A DNA stretch of 64,000 bases from Microbacterium testaceum StLB037. Lineage in GTDB: Bacteria; Actinomycetota; Actinomycetes; Actinomycetales; Microbacteriaceae. Numbering within the stretch: the first letter of the stretch is position 1; each line of letters begins with the position of its first letter. The notes beneath the pieces were generated by a model. The model did no database searches and was not told where the DNA came from. It was given only the letters and a program-made list of their open reading frames with translations. Below, piece by piece: positions 28,110 through 37,198 of the stretch. A program made the translations under genes and the position numbers. The stretch covers positions 31,559 to 95,558 of the forward strand of contig NZ_VTQH01000002.1 in NCBI RefSeq assembly GCF_008763945.1, given 5' to 3'.

Positions 28110-29006
28110 TCAGCGCGCGTCGAGCAGAGCGTCCTCGTCGTCGGCGTCGCGGTCCTTCGGGCGCTTGCGCGAGCGGTGCAGGGCGACGGGGTCGACGCGG
28201 CGGCGCTCTCCCGTCGGCTTCTCGGGCGCCGGGGCGGGGGCGGGGAGTTCCTCCTCGTCGTCCTCGTCTTCTTCGCGGCGGAGCTTGCGCTCGTTGATGA
28301 TCACGTAGGTGAGGAAGCCGAAGCCCATGACGGCGAACAGGATCCACTGCACCGCGTACGAGAGGTAGGGGCCCGGGTCGTTGCTGGGCGGGTCGACCGG
28401 GGCGGGCGCGGTGGCGGGGGCTGGGTCTTCCGACAGGAGCAGGCCGTAAGCGCCCTGTTCGATCGGGCCGGTCTGCTCCTCGACGAGCCCGAGGTTGATG
28501 GTCGGAACCTGGCCGGCCTCGGCGGTTCGACCCGAGGTCGGGGCCGCCTCTTCGGGGCGCAGGCGCACCTCGACGGTGACCTGTCCGGTGGGCGGCGCGG
28601 GAATCTCGTCCGGTTCGGACTGCTGATTACCCGGGGCGAGCCACCCGCGGTCGACGAGGAAGGTGCGGCCATCGTCGAGTCGGAACGGGACGAGCTGCTC
28701 GAACGCGGCCGAGCCGCCGTGCGCGCGGTTGCGCACGAGCAGTTGCTCGTCGGCGAGGTACTGCCCCCGCATGCGGACGGGGCGCCACTCGTCGGCGGGG
28801 TTCATCTCGGCGCCGGGGGCGAGCAGGTCGCCGAGGGGTACGGGGGTGGCGTCGTAGTTGTCGGCGACGAGCTGCAGCTGCTCGCTGCGGTCGGCGTTGC
28901 GGGAGAACTGCCAGTTCGACAGGAATCCGCAGGCGATCGCGAACAGGATCGCGACGCCGACGTAGATCGCCCAGCGGCCGGCGGCGGGCATCTCTCGCGC
29001 GCTCAT
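28110..29006 (-). CDS. SURF1 family protein (cytochrome oxidase assembly)
   Basis: 298 residues. It has the classical SURF1 plan: an N-terminal transmembrane helix followed by GFLSNWQFSR, an extracellular domain with VRMRGQYLADEQLLVRNR and FLVDRGWLAPG, and a C-terminal helix (YAVQWILFAVMGFGFLTYVIIN). A highly charged cytoplasmic tail of about 60 residues is rich in Glu, Asp and Pro and is longer than in many homologues. SURF1 assists haem A insertion into cytochrome oxidase, consistent with ctaA and ctaB elsewhere in the window. The start could be the ATG at 29006 or at 29018. Confidence 0.9.
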   Translation of the reverse strand: MSAREMPAAGRWAIYVGVAILFAIACGFLSNWQFSRNADRSEQLQLVADNYDATPVPLGDLLAPGAEMNPADEWRPVRMRGQYLADEQLLVRNRAHGGSAAFEQLVPFRLDDGRTFLVDRGWLAPGNQQSEPDEIPAPPTGQVTVEVRLRPEEAAPTSGRTAEAGQVPTINLGLVEEQTGPIEQGAYGLLLSEDPAPATAPAPVDPPSNDPGPYLSYAVQWILFAVMGFGFLTYVIINERKLRREEDEDDEEELPAPAPAPEKPTGERRRVDPVALHRSRKRPKDRDADDEDALLDAR

Positions 29007-29084
29007 GACGCGCACCATCCGATGCTCGCGCTCATCTCGACCGACTCGACCACATCTTCCAGGGTACGTCGGACGGCGCGGCAC

Positions 29085-29291
29085 TCACGCGCGGTCGCTC
29101 GAGAGCGCGGCAACCTCGACGGGGAAGTCGCGGGCGGCGAGGAATTCGCGGAGGTAGGCCACGTGGTCGTCGCACGCGACCCAGGTCTTCCGGCGGTCGA
29201 CCGCGTGGATCCGGGGGTTGCGCCACCGGATCGCCCAGACGGCGAGATCACGGCATCCGGCCCGCGAACATTCGGCGGGCTCGTCGGTCAC
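29085..29291 (-). CDS. Small Cys-rich actinobacterial protein, unknown function
   Basis: 68 residues. It contains C-x4-C near the N-terminus (CSRAGC) and C-x2-H later (CDDH), a spacing that could bind one zinc ion, plus the conserved-looking core WRNPRIHAVDRRKTW. Similar small proteins occur in many Actinobacteria without a proven role, and some annotations call them acetone carboxylase, which I consider unsupported. GTG start at 29291 overlaps the DUF3099 stop (GTGA), so it is translationally coupled, 78 bp upstream of SURF1. Confidence 0.75.
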   Translation of the reverse strand: MTDEPAECSRAGCRDLAVWAIRWRNPRIHAVDRRKTWVACDDHVAYLREFLAARDFPVEVAALSSDRA

Positions 29292-29659
29292 GGGCGGTCG
29301 TCGCGCGGCGGGTCGAGGCGCGGAGTCTCGGCGATGCGGATGACGATGGGACCGTCGGCGGCGGGGGCGGCGGCGGGTGAGGCCGTGGGAGCCTCGATGG
29401 CCCGCTCGGGGCTGATCGCCTCGGTGGATCCCTGGTCGGCGCCCACGTTGGCGACGATGACGGCGAGATAGGGGAGGAAGATCGCGCCCGCGGCGAAGAC
29501 GAAGGTGTACCAGCCGTAGGGAGTGATCACGGCCATCGCGATGAAACACGCGATGCGGATCCCCATCATCACCATGTACTTGGTGAAACGGGAGTCGGCG
29601 TCCTCCCGCGGTGCCTTGGGGAGCGACGTCGCGGACTGGGCGTTGTGCGATGTCTTCAC
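29288..29659 (-). CDS. DUF3099 family membrane protein
   Basis: 123 residues. The DUF3099 core is clear: RFTKYMVMMGIRIACFIAMA, then PYGWYTFVFAAGAIFLPYLA, two transmembrane helices, followed by an Ala/Pro-rich tail. The family is restricted to Actinobacteria and has no assigned function. I place the start at the GTG at 29659 (VKTSHNAQSA); an ATG at 29731 would add 24 basic residues with little support. Confidence 0.85.
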   Translation of the reverse strand: MKTSHNAQSATSLPKAPREDADSRFTKYMVMMGIRIACFIAMAVITPYGWYTFVFAAGAIFLPYLAVIVANVGADQGSTEAISPERAIEAPTASPAAAPAADGPIVIRIAETPRLDPPRDDRP

Positions 29660-29771
29660 AGTGGTATCAGGGTACGCCCGTGGGGAAGTCACAGGGCGCG
29701 CCTGTGCAGGGACTCTTCGACGTCGTGACAAGCCGCCGGACGCCCTCGCGCCCGGCGGCTCGCTCGCGGAG

Positions 29772-30428
29772 TCAGGCGCCGTAGCGCGTGCCGCTGCTGT
29801 TCGCGGCGGTGGCGATGAGGATCGAGATGCCGATCACGAACAGGATGACGAACGCGAGGGTCACGTAGCCCACGATCACGCCGGCCAGCGCCATACCGCG
29901 GCCGCGCTCGCCCCGCTCCTTGATCTGCTTGAGCGAGATGTGCCCCATGATCACACCGGCGATCGATCCGACGACGGGCAGGATCATCACGAAGCCGACG
30001 AGGGATGCCACGAGCGAGATGATCGCGAGCACGTTCGTGCGTGCCTGGGCAGCGTAGGCGCCGCCGTATCCGTACGCCGCGTTCGGGGTGCCGTACGCGG
30101 GCTGACCGTAGGTCGAGGTGGTCGACTGACCGTACGCGGGAGCGCCGTAGGCCGGGGCGCCGTAGGCAGGAGCCTCGGGCGCGGAGGCGCCGTAGGCCGG
30201 GGGAGTGGGGGTGCCGTAGGCGGGAGCCTCGGGCGTGGAGGCGCCGTAGGCCGGGGGAGTGGGGGTGCCGTAGGCGGGCGCCTCCGTGGGCTCGACCGAC
30301 TCGTACGGGGGCGTGGGGGTCGTCTCGCCCTTCGGGGCGTACGGCGAGGCCGGCTGGTCAGTGCCGTGCGTGTCTCCGGCCCCGGCGTGGTCGGGGTGCT
30401 GCGGGTCGGTGGTGCGGTCGTCGCTCAC
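29772..30428 (-). CDS. DUF4190-type membrane protein with Pro/Tyr/Gly repeat N-terminus
   Basis: 218 residues. The N-terminal 120 residues are a low-complexity cytoplasmic region built from APAYGTPTPPAYGAS-type units. Two C-terminal helices with the DUF4190 pattern follow (NVLAIISLVASLVGFVMILP, GHISLKQIK, and a final helix). The GTG start at 30428 has AAAGGGA 5 nt upstream. Such proteins are common in Actinobacteria and their role is unknown. Confidence 0.82.
   Translation of the reverse strand: MSDDRTTDPQHPDHAGAGDTHGTDQPASPYAPKGETTPTPPYESVEPTEAPAYGTPTPPAYGASTPEAPAYGTPTPPAYGASAPEAPAYGAPAYGAPAYGQSTTSTYGQPAYGTPNAAYGYGGAYAAQARTNVLAIISLVASLVGFVMILPVVGSIAGVIMGHISLKQIKERGERGRGMALAGVIVGYVTLAFVILFVIGISILIATAANSSGTRYGA
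30130..30295. repeat. 54-bp tandem repeat inside the DUF4190 gene
   Basis: A near-identical 54-bp unit (18 codons, PEAPAYGTPTPPAYGAS-type) begins at about 30187 and again at 30241, flanked by shorter PAYGA units. Copy number could vary by slippage without breaking the frame. Confidence 0.8.
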
Positions 30429-30562
30429 GGGAGTCCCTTTCGTCGCGCGTCGTCCCAGCGTTCCAGCGGCGCTGACCCCGTGTCAAACCTCGGAGGGCGG
30501 GCAAGACGGGCGGCCTCGGTAGGCTGGGTCGGTTCCGTCATCGCAAGCGCAGGAGTCTCACC

Positions 30563-31273
30563 ATGTCCCAGGACCGCGTCGTCGTCGTCACCGGAGGAAA
30601 CCGGGGCATCGGTCGTGCCATCGCCGAGCGCTTCGTCGCCGAGGGGTGGAAGGTCGCCGTGACCGCGCGTTCGGGCGAGGGGCCCGAGGGGACGCTCACC
30701 GTTCGCGCCGACGTGACCGACGGGGCGGCCGTCGACGCCGCCTTCTCGCAGGTCGAGGCGGAGCTCGGTCCGATCGCGGTGGTCGTGGCGAACGCCGGCG
30801 TGACCAAGGACACCCTGCTGCTGCGCATGAGCGAGGAGGACTTCGACAGCGTCGTGAACACGAACCTCGGTGGCACCTTCCGCGTGGTCAAGCGCGCCTC
30901 GAAGGGCATGCTCCGCGCCCGTTGGGGGCGCGTGATCCTCATCTCGAGCGTCGTCGGCCTCTACGGCTCGGCCGGTCAGATCAACTACGCCGCGTCGAAG
31001 AGCGCCCTCGTCGGATTCGCACGTTCGCTCACGCGCGAGCTCGGCGGTCGCGGCATCACGGCGAACGTCGTGGCCCCGGGCTTCATCGAGACGGACATGA
31101 CGGCCGAGTTGGCCGCCGACACCCAGGCCGAGTACAAGAAGAGCATCCCCGCCGGACGTTTCGCCACGCCCGACGAGGTCGCGGGTGTCGTCACCTGGCT
31201 CGCCGGTGACGACGCCGCCTACATCTCGGGCGCGGTGATCCCGGTCGACGGCGGCCTGGGCATGGGGCACTGA
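30563..31273 (+). CDS. fabG: Short-chain dehydrogenase, 3-oxoacyl-ACP reductase type
   Basis: 236 residues. NADPH-binding TGGNRGIG near residue 10, NAG at ANAGV, catalytic Ser in SSVVG and YAASK (Tyr and Lys), and the C-terminal VDGGLGMGH typical of actinobacterial FabG/MabA. It probably reduces 3-oxoacyl-ACP in fatty acid elongation, but other substrates are possible because SDR specificity is hard to read. CAGGAG lies 8 nt before the ATG, and TAGGCT at about 30519 is a candidate -10. In M. tuberculosis the homologue is paired with inhA; no inhA is present here. Confidence 0.82.
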   Translation: MSQDRVVVVTGGNRGIGRAIAERFVAEGWKVAVTARSGEGPEGTLTVRADVTDGAAVDAAFSQVEAELGPIAVVVANAGVTKDTLLLRMSEEDFDSVVNTNLGGTFRVVKRASKGMLRARWGRVILISSVVGLYGSAGQINYAASKSALVGFARSLTRELGGRGITANVVAPGFIETDMTAELAADTQAEYKKSIPAGRFATPDEVAGVVTWLAGDDAAYISGAVIPVDGGLGMGH

Positions 31274-31307
31274 CGACGGCATATCCGATCCGGTGGGGGA
31301 GAACTCC

Positions 31308-31985
31308 TCACCGCACGGCGGCGACGAGCTTTTCGGCGAAGCGCTCCGGCTGGGAGAACTGCGGCCAGTGGCCGGAGTCGAGCTTCACGACCTCGAGCTC
31401 GTCGATGCGGTCGACCTCTTCGGCGTAGGCACCCCACTCGGCGAGCACGCGCGGGAGGGAGTCGCTGTCGAGCTGCCCCGACAGGATGGTCACCGGCACG
31501 TGGAACCGGTGGTCGTCGGTCAGCGTGATCGGAGAGCTCGGCACGCGGCCGGGGACGTCGACGACGTGCTGCGCGGTGCGCTGACGGGTCTCGTCGTCGA
31601 TGTCGGCGACGTCCTCGTCGTCGAAGAAGTCCCACCCGGGGAAGTGCACGACGCCGTCTTCGACGGGGAATTCCGAGATCATGGCCCCCGGGTGCGGCAC
31701 GATCGTGTCGACCAGGACGACGCGCGCCACCCGGTCGGGCCGCCGGTCGGCCGCGCCCCAGACGACATTGCCGCCGCCCGAGTGCCCGACCAGGACGACG
31801 CGGTCGTCGAGGCGGTCGACCTCGCCGACGACGGCATCGACCCAGTCGTCGACGACCAGGTCGCCCACGGCCGGACCGGGCAGGGTCAGCGGGTGCGGGC
31901 GATGCCCGGCCGCTTCGAGGGCGGGGATGATGTCGTCCCACGACGACGCGTCGAGCCAGAGACCGGGAACCAAGATGACGTCCAT
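31308..31985 (-). CDS. Alpha/beta hydrolase under a candidate DNA-damage promoter
   Basis: 225 residues. Alpha/beta hydrolase fold with oxyanion element [11 protein letters not shown], nucleophile elbow GHSGGG, acid near LSGQLDSDS and catalytic His in DSGHWPQ. Substrate unknown; it is small and lacks a signal peptide, so cytosolic. The ATG lies 6 nt after a TACCCT -10 element with no ribosome-binding site, so a leaderless transcript is expected. Confidence 0.85.
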   Translation of the reverse strand: MDVILVPGLWLDASSWDDIIPALEAAGHRPHPLTLPGPAVGDLVVDDWVDAVVGEVDRLDDRVVLVGHSGGGNVVWGAADRRPDRVARVVLVDTIVPHPGAMISEFPVEDGVVHFPGWDFFDDEDVADIDDETRQRTAQHVVDVPGRVPSSPITLTDDHRFHVPVTILSGQLDSDSLPRVLAEWGAYAEEVDRIDELEVVKLDSGHWPQFSQPERFAEKLVAAVR

Positions 31986-31991
31986 GCGGCG

Positions 31992-32014
31992 AGGGTAGAA
32001 CGAACCTCCGACAT
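31992..32014 (-). promoter_or_regulatory. PafBC/RecA-NDp-like promoter of the 31308 hydrolase
   Basis: Read on the minus strand: ATGTCGGAG (32006-32014), 8 nt, TACCCT (31992-31997), then 6 nt and the ATG. This matches the mycobacterial pattern TTGTCRGTG, N8, TAnnnT. Confidence 0.65.
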
Positions 32015-32049
32015 CGGGAAAGGGGTCGTCGCGGCCCGGCGGCCTGGAG

Positions 32050-32697
32050 TCAGCGCGGCAGCAGCGCGATGACCTCGGCCAGGTCGACGGGTCCGATCAC
32101 CAGATCCGCGCGCTCGCGCACCGCGGGCTTGGCGTTGAACGCGAGACCGAGCCCCGCGGTCGCCATCATCTCGAGGTCGTTGGCCCCGTCGCCGATCGCG
32201 AACGTGAGGGGGAGGGCGACGCCGAGCTCGTCGGCCCAGCGCCGGAGCGTGTCGGCCTTGGCCCTGGCATCCACGATCTCTCCGTCGACCGCTCCCGTGA
32301 GCGCGCCGTCGACGGTCCGGAGCCGGTTCGCGCGCCAGAGGTCGACGCCGAGGTCGGGGGCGACCGTGTCGAGCACCTCGTGGAACCCGCCCGAGACCAC
32401 GCCGACGACCCCGCCGCGCTCGTGCACGGCGGTGATCAGCTCGCGCACACCGGGAGTGGGCTCGATGCGCGCGATGGCGCGTGCGAAAGCCTCAGTGGGC
32501 ACGCCGGCGAGGGCCTGGACGCGCGACCGCAGGCTGGTCGCGAAGTCGACCTCTCCGCGCATCGCGGCCTCGGTGGCGGCGGCCACTTCGGCGCCGCGTC
32601 CGGCTTCGTCGGCGAGCAGTTCTATGACCTCGTTGCGGATCAGCGTGGAATCGGCGTCGAGAACGACGAGGAAGCGGGCGGTCTCAGGCACGCGCAC
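32050..32697 (-). CDS. serB: Phosphoserine phosphatase
   Basis: 215 residues. HAD-superfamily enzyme that dephosphorylates phosphoserine in the last step of serine synthesis. Motif I is DADST (nucleophile Asp), motif II VSGGF, motif III lysine in DARAKADTL, motif [12 protein letters not shown]. It is shorter than mycobacterial SerB because the N-terminal ACT domains are absent. The start is the GTG at 32697, or the GTG at 32691, which lies 7 nt after a possible TAGCGT -10 element. Divergent from luxS across 118 bp. Confidence 0.88.
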   Translation of the reverse strand: MRVPETARFLVVLDADSTLIRNEVIELLADEAGRGAEVAAATEAAMRGEVDFATSLRSRVQALAGVPTEAFARAIARIEPTPGVRELITAVHERGGVVGVVSGGFHEVLDTVAPDLGVDLWRANRLRTVDGALTGAVDGEIVDARAKADTLRRWADELGVALPLTFAIGDGANDLEMMATAGLGLAFNAKPAVRERADLVIGPVDLAEVIALLPR

Positions 32698-32815
32698 AAC
32701 GCTAGCGGCAATCGCGGACCGGTCCGGTCCGTCGCGGAGCGTCACGCGCCCGCCGATGTCCGTGCCCCCGCGTAGGCTTCTGCGGTACCCCCGCTTCCTC
32801 AGAAGGGATCCCTCC

Positions 32816-33289
32816 ATGGCCGACGTCGAAAGCTTCACCCTGGATCACACCGCCGTGCTCGCGCCCTACGTGCGACTGATCGGCACCGAGTCGGGGCCGC
32901 GCGGCGACGTCATCTCGAACTTCGACCTGCGCCTCGTGCAGCCGAACGAGCAGGAGATCCCCACCGCCGGGCTCCACACGATCGAGCACCTGCTCGCGAG
33001 CCTCGTGCGCGACCGCATCGACGGTCTCATCGACATCTCGCCGTTCGGTTGCCGCACGGGCTTCCACGTGATCATGTGGGGAGAGCCCGAGGTCGCCGCG
33101 CTCGTCGACGCCATCTCCGACTCTCTGCGCGCGATCGCCGACGACGTCGAGTGGGACGACGTGCCCGGCACCGACGCCTTCAGCTGCGGCAACTACCGCG
33201 ACCACAGCCTGCACACCGCGAAGGAGTGGTCCAAGGCCGTGCTCGCCAAGGGCATTTCCCGTGACGCCTTCGAGCGCGTCGGGGTCTAG
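32816..33289 (+). CDS. luxS: S-ribosylhomocysteine lyase
   Basis: 157 residues. Cleaves S-ribosylhomocysteine to homocysteine and the AI-2 precursor DPD in the activated methyl cycle. The metal-binding HTIEH motif (two His) and the conserved cysteines of SPFGCRTGF and CGNYRDH are intact. The ATG has AAGGGA about 7 nt upstream; TAGGCT at about 32773 is a candidate -10. A strong terminator follows. Whether it serves signalling or only recycling cannot be told. Confidence 0.95.
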   Translation: MADVESFTLDHTAVLAPYVRLIGTESGPRGDVISNFDLRLVQPNEQEIPTAGLHTIEHLLASLVRDRIDGLIDISPFGCRTGFHVIMWGEPEVAALVDAISDSLRAIADDVEWDDVPGTDAFSCGNYRDHSLHTAKEWSKAVLAKGISRDAFERVGV

Positions 33290-33312
33290 AACCTCGGATC
33301 CCGGATGCCGAG

Positions 33313-33341
33313 GGGGCGGTGACCATCTCGGTCGCCGCCCC
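33313..33341. terminator. Terminator between luxS and glgC
   Basis: A 12-bp stem with one G-U pair (GGGGCGGTGACC with GGTCGCCGCCCC), loop ATCTC, followed by TTCT on the plus strand. It is nested in a perfect 14-bp inverted repeat GATCCCGGATGCCG (33297-33310 and 33361-33374) whose right arm reaches the glgC stop codon. Confidence 0.82.
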
Positions 33342-33372
33342 TTCTGGCATCCGGAGTTCCCGGCATCCGGGA

Positions 33373-34617
33373 TCAGGCGTGGACGTGCACGTCCTTGCCG
33401 ACGACGGTGATGCCCGTCTCGGTGACCGTGAAGCCGCGCGCGAGGTCGCGCTCGCGATCGACGCCGATGGTGGCGCCGGGCTCGAGGACGACGTTCTTGT
33501 CGAGGATCGCGCGGTGGATCCGCGCCCCCGCGCCGACCTGCACGCTGTCGAAGAGCACCGAGTCGGTGATCGTCGAGCCGCCTCCGGCGAGGGCCCACGG
33601 GCCGACGACACTGCGTTCGAGGTGGGTTCCCGACAGGACCGAGCCCAGCGAGACGATCGAGTCGATCGCGTTGCCGATGCGTCCGACCGAGTCGCGGACG
33701 AACTTCGCCGGCGGGGCGTTGAAGGTCTGCGAGTAGATCGGCCAGTCGTTGTTGTAGAGGTTGAACACGGGCAGGGTCGAGATGAGATCCATGTGCGCGT
33801 CGTAGAACGACTCGATCGTGCCCACGTCGCGCCAGTACGACTGATCGCGCGGCGTCGAGCCGGGAACGTCGTTGCGGTTGAAGTCGTACACGGCGGCCTC
33901 GCCGCGGTCGACGAAATAGGGGACGATGTCGCCGCCCATGTCGTGCGCCGAGGTCGGCAGCTCGCCGTCGTGGGTGACGGCGTCGACGAGCGCGTCGGCG
34001 TCGAAGATGTAGTTGCCCATCGAGGCGAGCACCTCGTGAGGCGCGTCGGCCAGACCGGTCGGGTTCTGCGGCTTCTCGAGGAAGGCGCGGATCTTCGTCG
34101 GGTCGGTCGGGTCGGTGTCGATGACGCCGAACTGGTTCGCGAGCGAGATCGGCTGACGGATGCCGGCGACCGTCGCCCGCGCGTCGGAGGCGATGTGGGC
34201 GTCGAGCATCTGTTTGAAGTCCATGCGGTACACGTGATCGGCACCGATGACCACGACGATGTCGGGCTTCTCGTCTCGGATGAGGTTCATCGACTGCAGG
34301 ATGGCGTCGGCGGAGCCGGAGAACCAGCGCTTGCCGAGTCGCTGCTGCGCCGGGACCGAGGCGACGTACGCGCCGAGCATGGGCGACATGCGCCACGTCT
34401 GCGAGATGTGGCGGTCGAGGCTGTGCGACTTGTACTGCGTGAGCACGACGAGCTGACGCAGGCCCGAATTGATGAGATTCGAGATCGCGAAGTCGATCAG
34501 GCGGTATTGACCGCCGAAGGGGACGGCGGGTTTGGCGCGATCCGCCGTCAGGGGCATGAGTCGCTTTCCCTCGCCGCCGGCGAGGATGATTCCGAAGACC
34601 TTCGGCGCTGCAGGCAT
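33373..34617 (-). CDS. glgC: Glucose-1-phosphate adenylyltransferase
   Basis: 414 residues, full length. Makes ADP-glucose from ATP and glucose-1-phosphate, committing carbon to glycogen. Nucleotidyl-transferase motifs [22 protein letters not shown] and SGSADAI are present, along with GADHVYRMD and a C-terminal left-handed beta-helix with hexapeptide repeats ([15 protein letters not shown]). The divergent glgA start lies 76 bp away, so the two share a promoter region. Confidence 0.96.
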   Translation of the reverse strand: MPAAPKVFGIILAGGEGKRLMPLTADRAKPAVPFGGQYRLIDFAISNLINSGLRQLVVLTQYKSHSLDRHISQTWRMSPMLGAYVASVPAQQRLGKRWFSGSADAILQSMNLIRDEKPDIVVVIGADHVYRMDFKQMLDAHIASDARATVAGIRQPISLANQFGVIDTDPTDPTKIRAFLEKPQNPTGLADAPHEVLASMGNYIFDADALVDAVTHDGELPTSAHDMGGDIVPYFVDRGEAAVYDFNRNDVPGSTPRDQSYWRDVGTIESFYDAHMDLISTLPVFNLYNNDWPIYSQTFNAPPAKFVRDSVGRIGNAIDSIVSLGSVLSGTHLERSVVGPWALAGGGSTITDSVLFDSVQVGAGARIHRAILDKNVVLEPGATIGVDRERDLARGFTVTETGITVVGKDVHVHA

Positions 34618-34693
34618 GGCACCACCCTAGGGCTCCCGCAACCGCGCGGGAACACGTTCACGGCGCGTCTCGCGCTGTACTACGGTTCGTCTC

Positions 34694-35884
34694 ATGCGCG
34701 TCGACATCGTGACCAAGGAATACCCGCCGGAGATCTACGGCGGGGCCGGGGTCCACGCCACCGAACTCGTCAAGGCGCTGCGTGCCGAGGGCACCGAGGT
34801 GCAGGTGCGCGCGTTCGGCGCGTCGCGCGAGGAGGCGGACACGACGTCGTACGGCGTGCCGGCCGAACTCGCGTCGGCGAACGGCGCGATCCAGACCCTC
34901 GGAACCGATCTCGCGATCGTGTCGGACATCGCGGGCGCCGACGTCGTGCACTCCCACACCTGGTACGCGAACTTCGCGGGGCACCTGGCATCCCTTCTCC
35001 ACGGCATCCCGCACGTGGTGACGGCGCACAGCCTCGAGCCGCTGCGGCCGTGGAAGGCCGAGCAGCTCGGCGGCGGGTACGCGGTGTCGAGCTACATCGA
35101 GAAGACCGCGTACGAGGGCGCCGCGGCGGTCGTCGCGGTGAGTTCGGGCATGCGCGACGACATCTTGCGCAGCTACCCCTCGCTCGATCCCGACAAAGTG
35201 CGGGTCATCTACAACGGCATCGACACCGAGTCGTGGCATCCGGTGTCGGATGACGACTTCCTGCGGTCGCAGGGCATCGACCCCGCGCGCCCGTCGGTCG
35301 TGTTCGTCGGACGCATCACGCGGCAGAAGGGGCTGCCCTATCTGCTGCGCGCGGCGGAGCAGCTGCCGCCCGAGGTGCAGCTCATCCTGTGCGCGGGAGC
35401 GCCCGACACCCCGCAGATCATGGCAGAGGTGCAGGAGCTCGTCCGCGGCCTGCAGGCGACCCGCGACGGCGTCGTGTGGATCGAGCGGCTACTGCCCCGC
35501 CACGAGCTGTGCGCGATCCTCACCGCGGCGACGACGTTCGTCTGCCCCTCGGTGTACGAGCCGCTGGGCATCGTGAACCTCGAGGCCATGGCGTGCGGCG
35601 CGGCGGTCGTCGGGACGGCGACGGGCGGTATTCCGGAGGTCGTCGTGGACGGCGTCACCGGGCGCCTCGTGCCGATCGAGCAGGTGCAGGACGGCACCGG
35701 CACGCCCGTGGATCCCGAGCGTTTCGTCGACGACCTCGCCCGCGTGCTGACGGAGGTGGCGATGGATGCCGGGAAGGCCCGGGCCTACGGAGAGGCCGGG
35801 CGTCAGCGCGCGGTCGACGACTTCAGCTGGGCGGCGATCGCGGAGACGACGGCGGCGCTGTACGCGGAGGTCGCGGGGAAGTAG
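34694..35884 (+). CDS. glgA: GT4-type glycogen synthase / ADP-glucose glycosyltransferase
   Basis: 396 residues. A GT-B glycosyltransferase with GT4 features: KEYPPEIYGGAGVH at the N-terminus, VYNG-like VIYNGIDTESW, FVGRITRQKGLPYLL and the nucleotide-sugar site PSVYEPLGIVNLEAMA. This actinobacterial type, much shorter than classic GT5 GlgA, was annotated as GlgA; the mycobacterial homologue (GlgM) makes maltose-1-phosphate from ADP-glucose and glucose-1-phosphate. Pairing with glgC confirms ADP-glucose use; which product is made here is open. Confidence 0.9.
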   Translation: MRVDIVTKEYPPEIYGGAGVHATELVKALRAEGTEVQVRAFGASREEADTTSYGVPAELASANGAIQTLGTDLAIVSDIAGADVVHSHTWYANFAGHLASLLHGIPHVVTAHSLEPLRPWKAEQLGGGYAVSSYIEKTAYEGAAAVVAVSSGMRDDILRSYPSLDPDKVRVIYNGIDTESWHPVSDDDFLRSQGIDPARPSVVFVGRITRQKGLPYLLRAAEQLPPEVQLILCAGAPDTPQIMAEVQELVRGLQATRDGVVWIERLLPRHELCAILTAATTFVCPSVYEPLGIVNLEAMACGAAVVGTATGGIPEVVVDGVTGRLVPIEQVQDGTGTPVDPERFVDDLARVLTEVAMDAGKARAYGEAGRQRAVDDFSWAAIAETTAALYAEVAGK

Positions 35885-35967
35885 GGCGGGGTTCGCGGGG
35901 TCCTCGCGGGCCTGCACGTGCTGTCCACAGGGGCCGCGTGGCATCCGGTGCTCTGCCTGCCGGACAG

Positions 35968-35973
35968 TAGGCT
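35968..35973 (+). promoter_or_regulatory. -10 element of the ABC ATPase gene; leaderless transcript likely
   Basis: TAGGCT ending 6 nt before the ATG at 35980, without a ribosome-binding site. Same arrangement as at 19459. Confidence 0.55.
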
Positions 35974-35979
35974 GGGGGC

Positions 35980-36762
35980 ATGCCCCAGGTTCTCGAGTTC
36001 TCCGACGTCGTCGTTCGCCGGAACGGGCGGGACATCGTGTCCCACCTCGACTGGATGGTGTCGGATGACCAGCGCTGGGTCGTGCTCGGCCCCAATGGCG
36101 CGGGGAAGACGACGGTCCTCCAGCTCGCCGACACGCTGCTGCACCCCACCGCGGGTGCGGTGACGATCCTCGGCGAGCGTCTCGGTCGCACGGACGTGTT
36201 CGAGTTGCGTCCGCGCATCGGGTTCGCTTCGTCGGCGATGGCGCGTCGGGTTCCGGCGGAGGAGACCGTGCTCGACGTCGTGCTGACGGCGGCTTTCTCG
36301 GTCGTCGGGCGCTGGCGCGAAGACTACGACGACATCGACGAGCGTCGCGCGCTGCGGGTGCTCGCCGAGTGGAAGCTCGACCACCTCGCCGACCGCACCT
36401 TCGGCACGCTCAGCGACGGCGAGCAGAAGCGTGTGCAGATCGCTCGTGCCGTCATGACCGACCCCGAGCTGCTGCTGCTCGACGAGCCCACCGCGAGCCT
36501 CGACCTCGGTGCGCGCGAAGAGCTGCTCGCGCTGCTGTCGGGGTACGCGCAAGCGCCCACGACGCCGGCGATGGTCATGGTGACGCATCACGTCGAGGAG
36601 ATCCCCGTCGGCTTCACGCACGTCTTGCTGCTGCGGGACGGTGAGGTCGTGGCATCCGGTCCTCTCGACGAGGCCCTCACGGCGGACAACCTCTCCAAGA
36701 CGTTCGGGCTCGACATCACGCTCACGCACGAGGCCGGTCGCTGGGCGGCTCGCGCGTCCTGA
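35980..36762 (+). CDS. Stand-alone ABC transporter ATP-binding protein (YlmA-like)
   Basis: 260 residues. Walker [10 protein letters not shown], a variant signature [12 protein letters not shown] (Asp in place of the first Gly), Walker [13 protein letters not shown], and the switch His in VTHHVEEI. No permease or binding protein lies next to it, so its partner is encoded elsewhere or it acts without one. The family resembles the B. subtilis YlmA type. It has its own promoter 96 bp after glgA. Confidence 0.83.
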   Translation: MPQVLEFSDVVVRRNGRDIVSHLDWMVSDDQRWVVLGPNGAGKTTVLQLADTLLHPTAGAVTILGERLGRTDVFELRPRIGFASSAMARRVPAEETVLDVVLTAAFSVVGRWREDYDDIDERRALRVLAEWKLDHLADRTFGTLSDGEQKRVQIARAVMTDPELLLLDEPTASLDLGAREELLALLSGYAQAPTTPAMVMVTHHVEEIPVGFTHVLLLRDGEVVASGPLDEALTADNLSKTFGLDITLTHEAGRWAARAS

Positions 36763-36807
36763 CCTGGTGCGGTATCGCCGGTGACCACGGCTCGGAGCTG
36801 GGCCTGG

Positions 36808-36813
36808 TAGACT
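36808..36813 (+). promoter_or_regulatory. rpmE2: Candidate -10 element of rpmE2
   Basis: TAGACT, 78 nt before the start codon, immediately upstream of the two leader stem-loops. Confidence 0.45.
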
Positions 36814-36821
36814 CTCCCGTT

Positions 36822-36868
36822 GGTGCCATCGGCGCCGCAGACTTTGACGTCCTGGCAGAATCCAGGAC
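36822..36868 (+). promoter_or_regulatory. Structured 5' leader of rpmE2 (candidate L31 autoregulatory leader)
   Basis: Two hairpins lie between the candidate -10 and the ribosome-binding site. The first is GGTGCC, ATC, GGCGCC (36822-36836); the second is GTCCTGG, CAGAAT, CCAGGAC (36849-36868, perfect 7-bp stem). AAAGGA follows 11 nt later. Leader RNAs that let L31 repress its own mRNA are known in several phyla; identity with any described motif is not established here. Confidence 0.5.
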
Positions 36869-36890
36869 ACCACTTCTCAAAGGACCTCCC

Positions 36891-37142
36891 ATGAAGACTG
36901 ACATCCACCCCACGTACAAGGCCGTCGTGTTCCGCGACCTCGGTTCGGGCGACACGTTCCTCACCCGTTCGACCGTCTCGAGCGACAAGACGATCGAGCT
37001 CGACGGCGTGGAGTACCCCGTCATCGACGTGGAAATCTCGTCGGCTTCGCACCCCTTCTACACGGGCAAGCAGCGCATCATGGACTCCGCCGGTCGTGTC
37101 GAGAAGTTCAACCAGCGCTTCAAGAACTTCGGCGGTCGTTGA
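36891..37142 (+). CDS. rpmE2: 50S ribosomal protein L31 type B
   Basis: 83 residues. Type B (C-minus) L31: the four zinc-binding cysteines of type A are absent, while the conserved start MKTDIHPTY, the [10 protein letters not shown] segment and the RVEKFNQRF end are present. In other bacteria the zinc-free form is used when zinc is scarce and is repressed by Zur. I see no convincing Zur palindrome upstream. AAAGGA lies about 7 nt before the ATG. If no type A gene exists elsewhere, this is the housekeeping copy. Confidence 0.96.
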   Translation: MKTDIHPTYKAVVFRDLGSGDTFLTRSTVSSDKTIELDGVEYPVIDVEISSASHPFYTGKQRIMDSAGRVEKFNQRFKNFGGR

Positions 37143-37160
37143 TTCGCAGCGGTTCCCGCA

Positions 37161-37198
37161 GCGAAAGCCCCTCGTCCTTCGGGACGGGGGGCTTTCGC
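37161..37198 (+). terminator. Terminator of rpmE2
   Basis: A long stem of GCGAAAGCCCC paired with GGGGCTTTCGC, then an inner CGTCC/GGACG stem with a TTCG loop, 18 bp after the stop. Confidence 0.88.
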
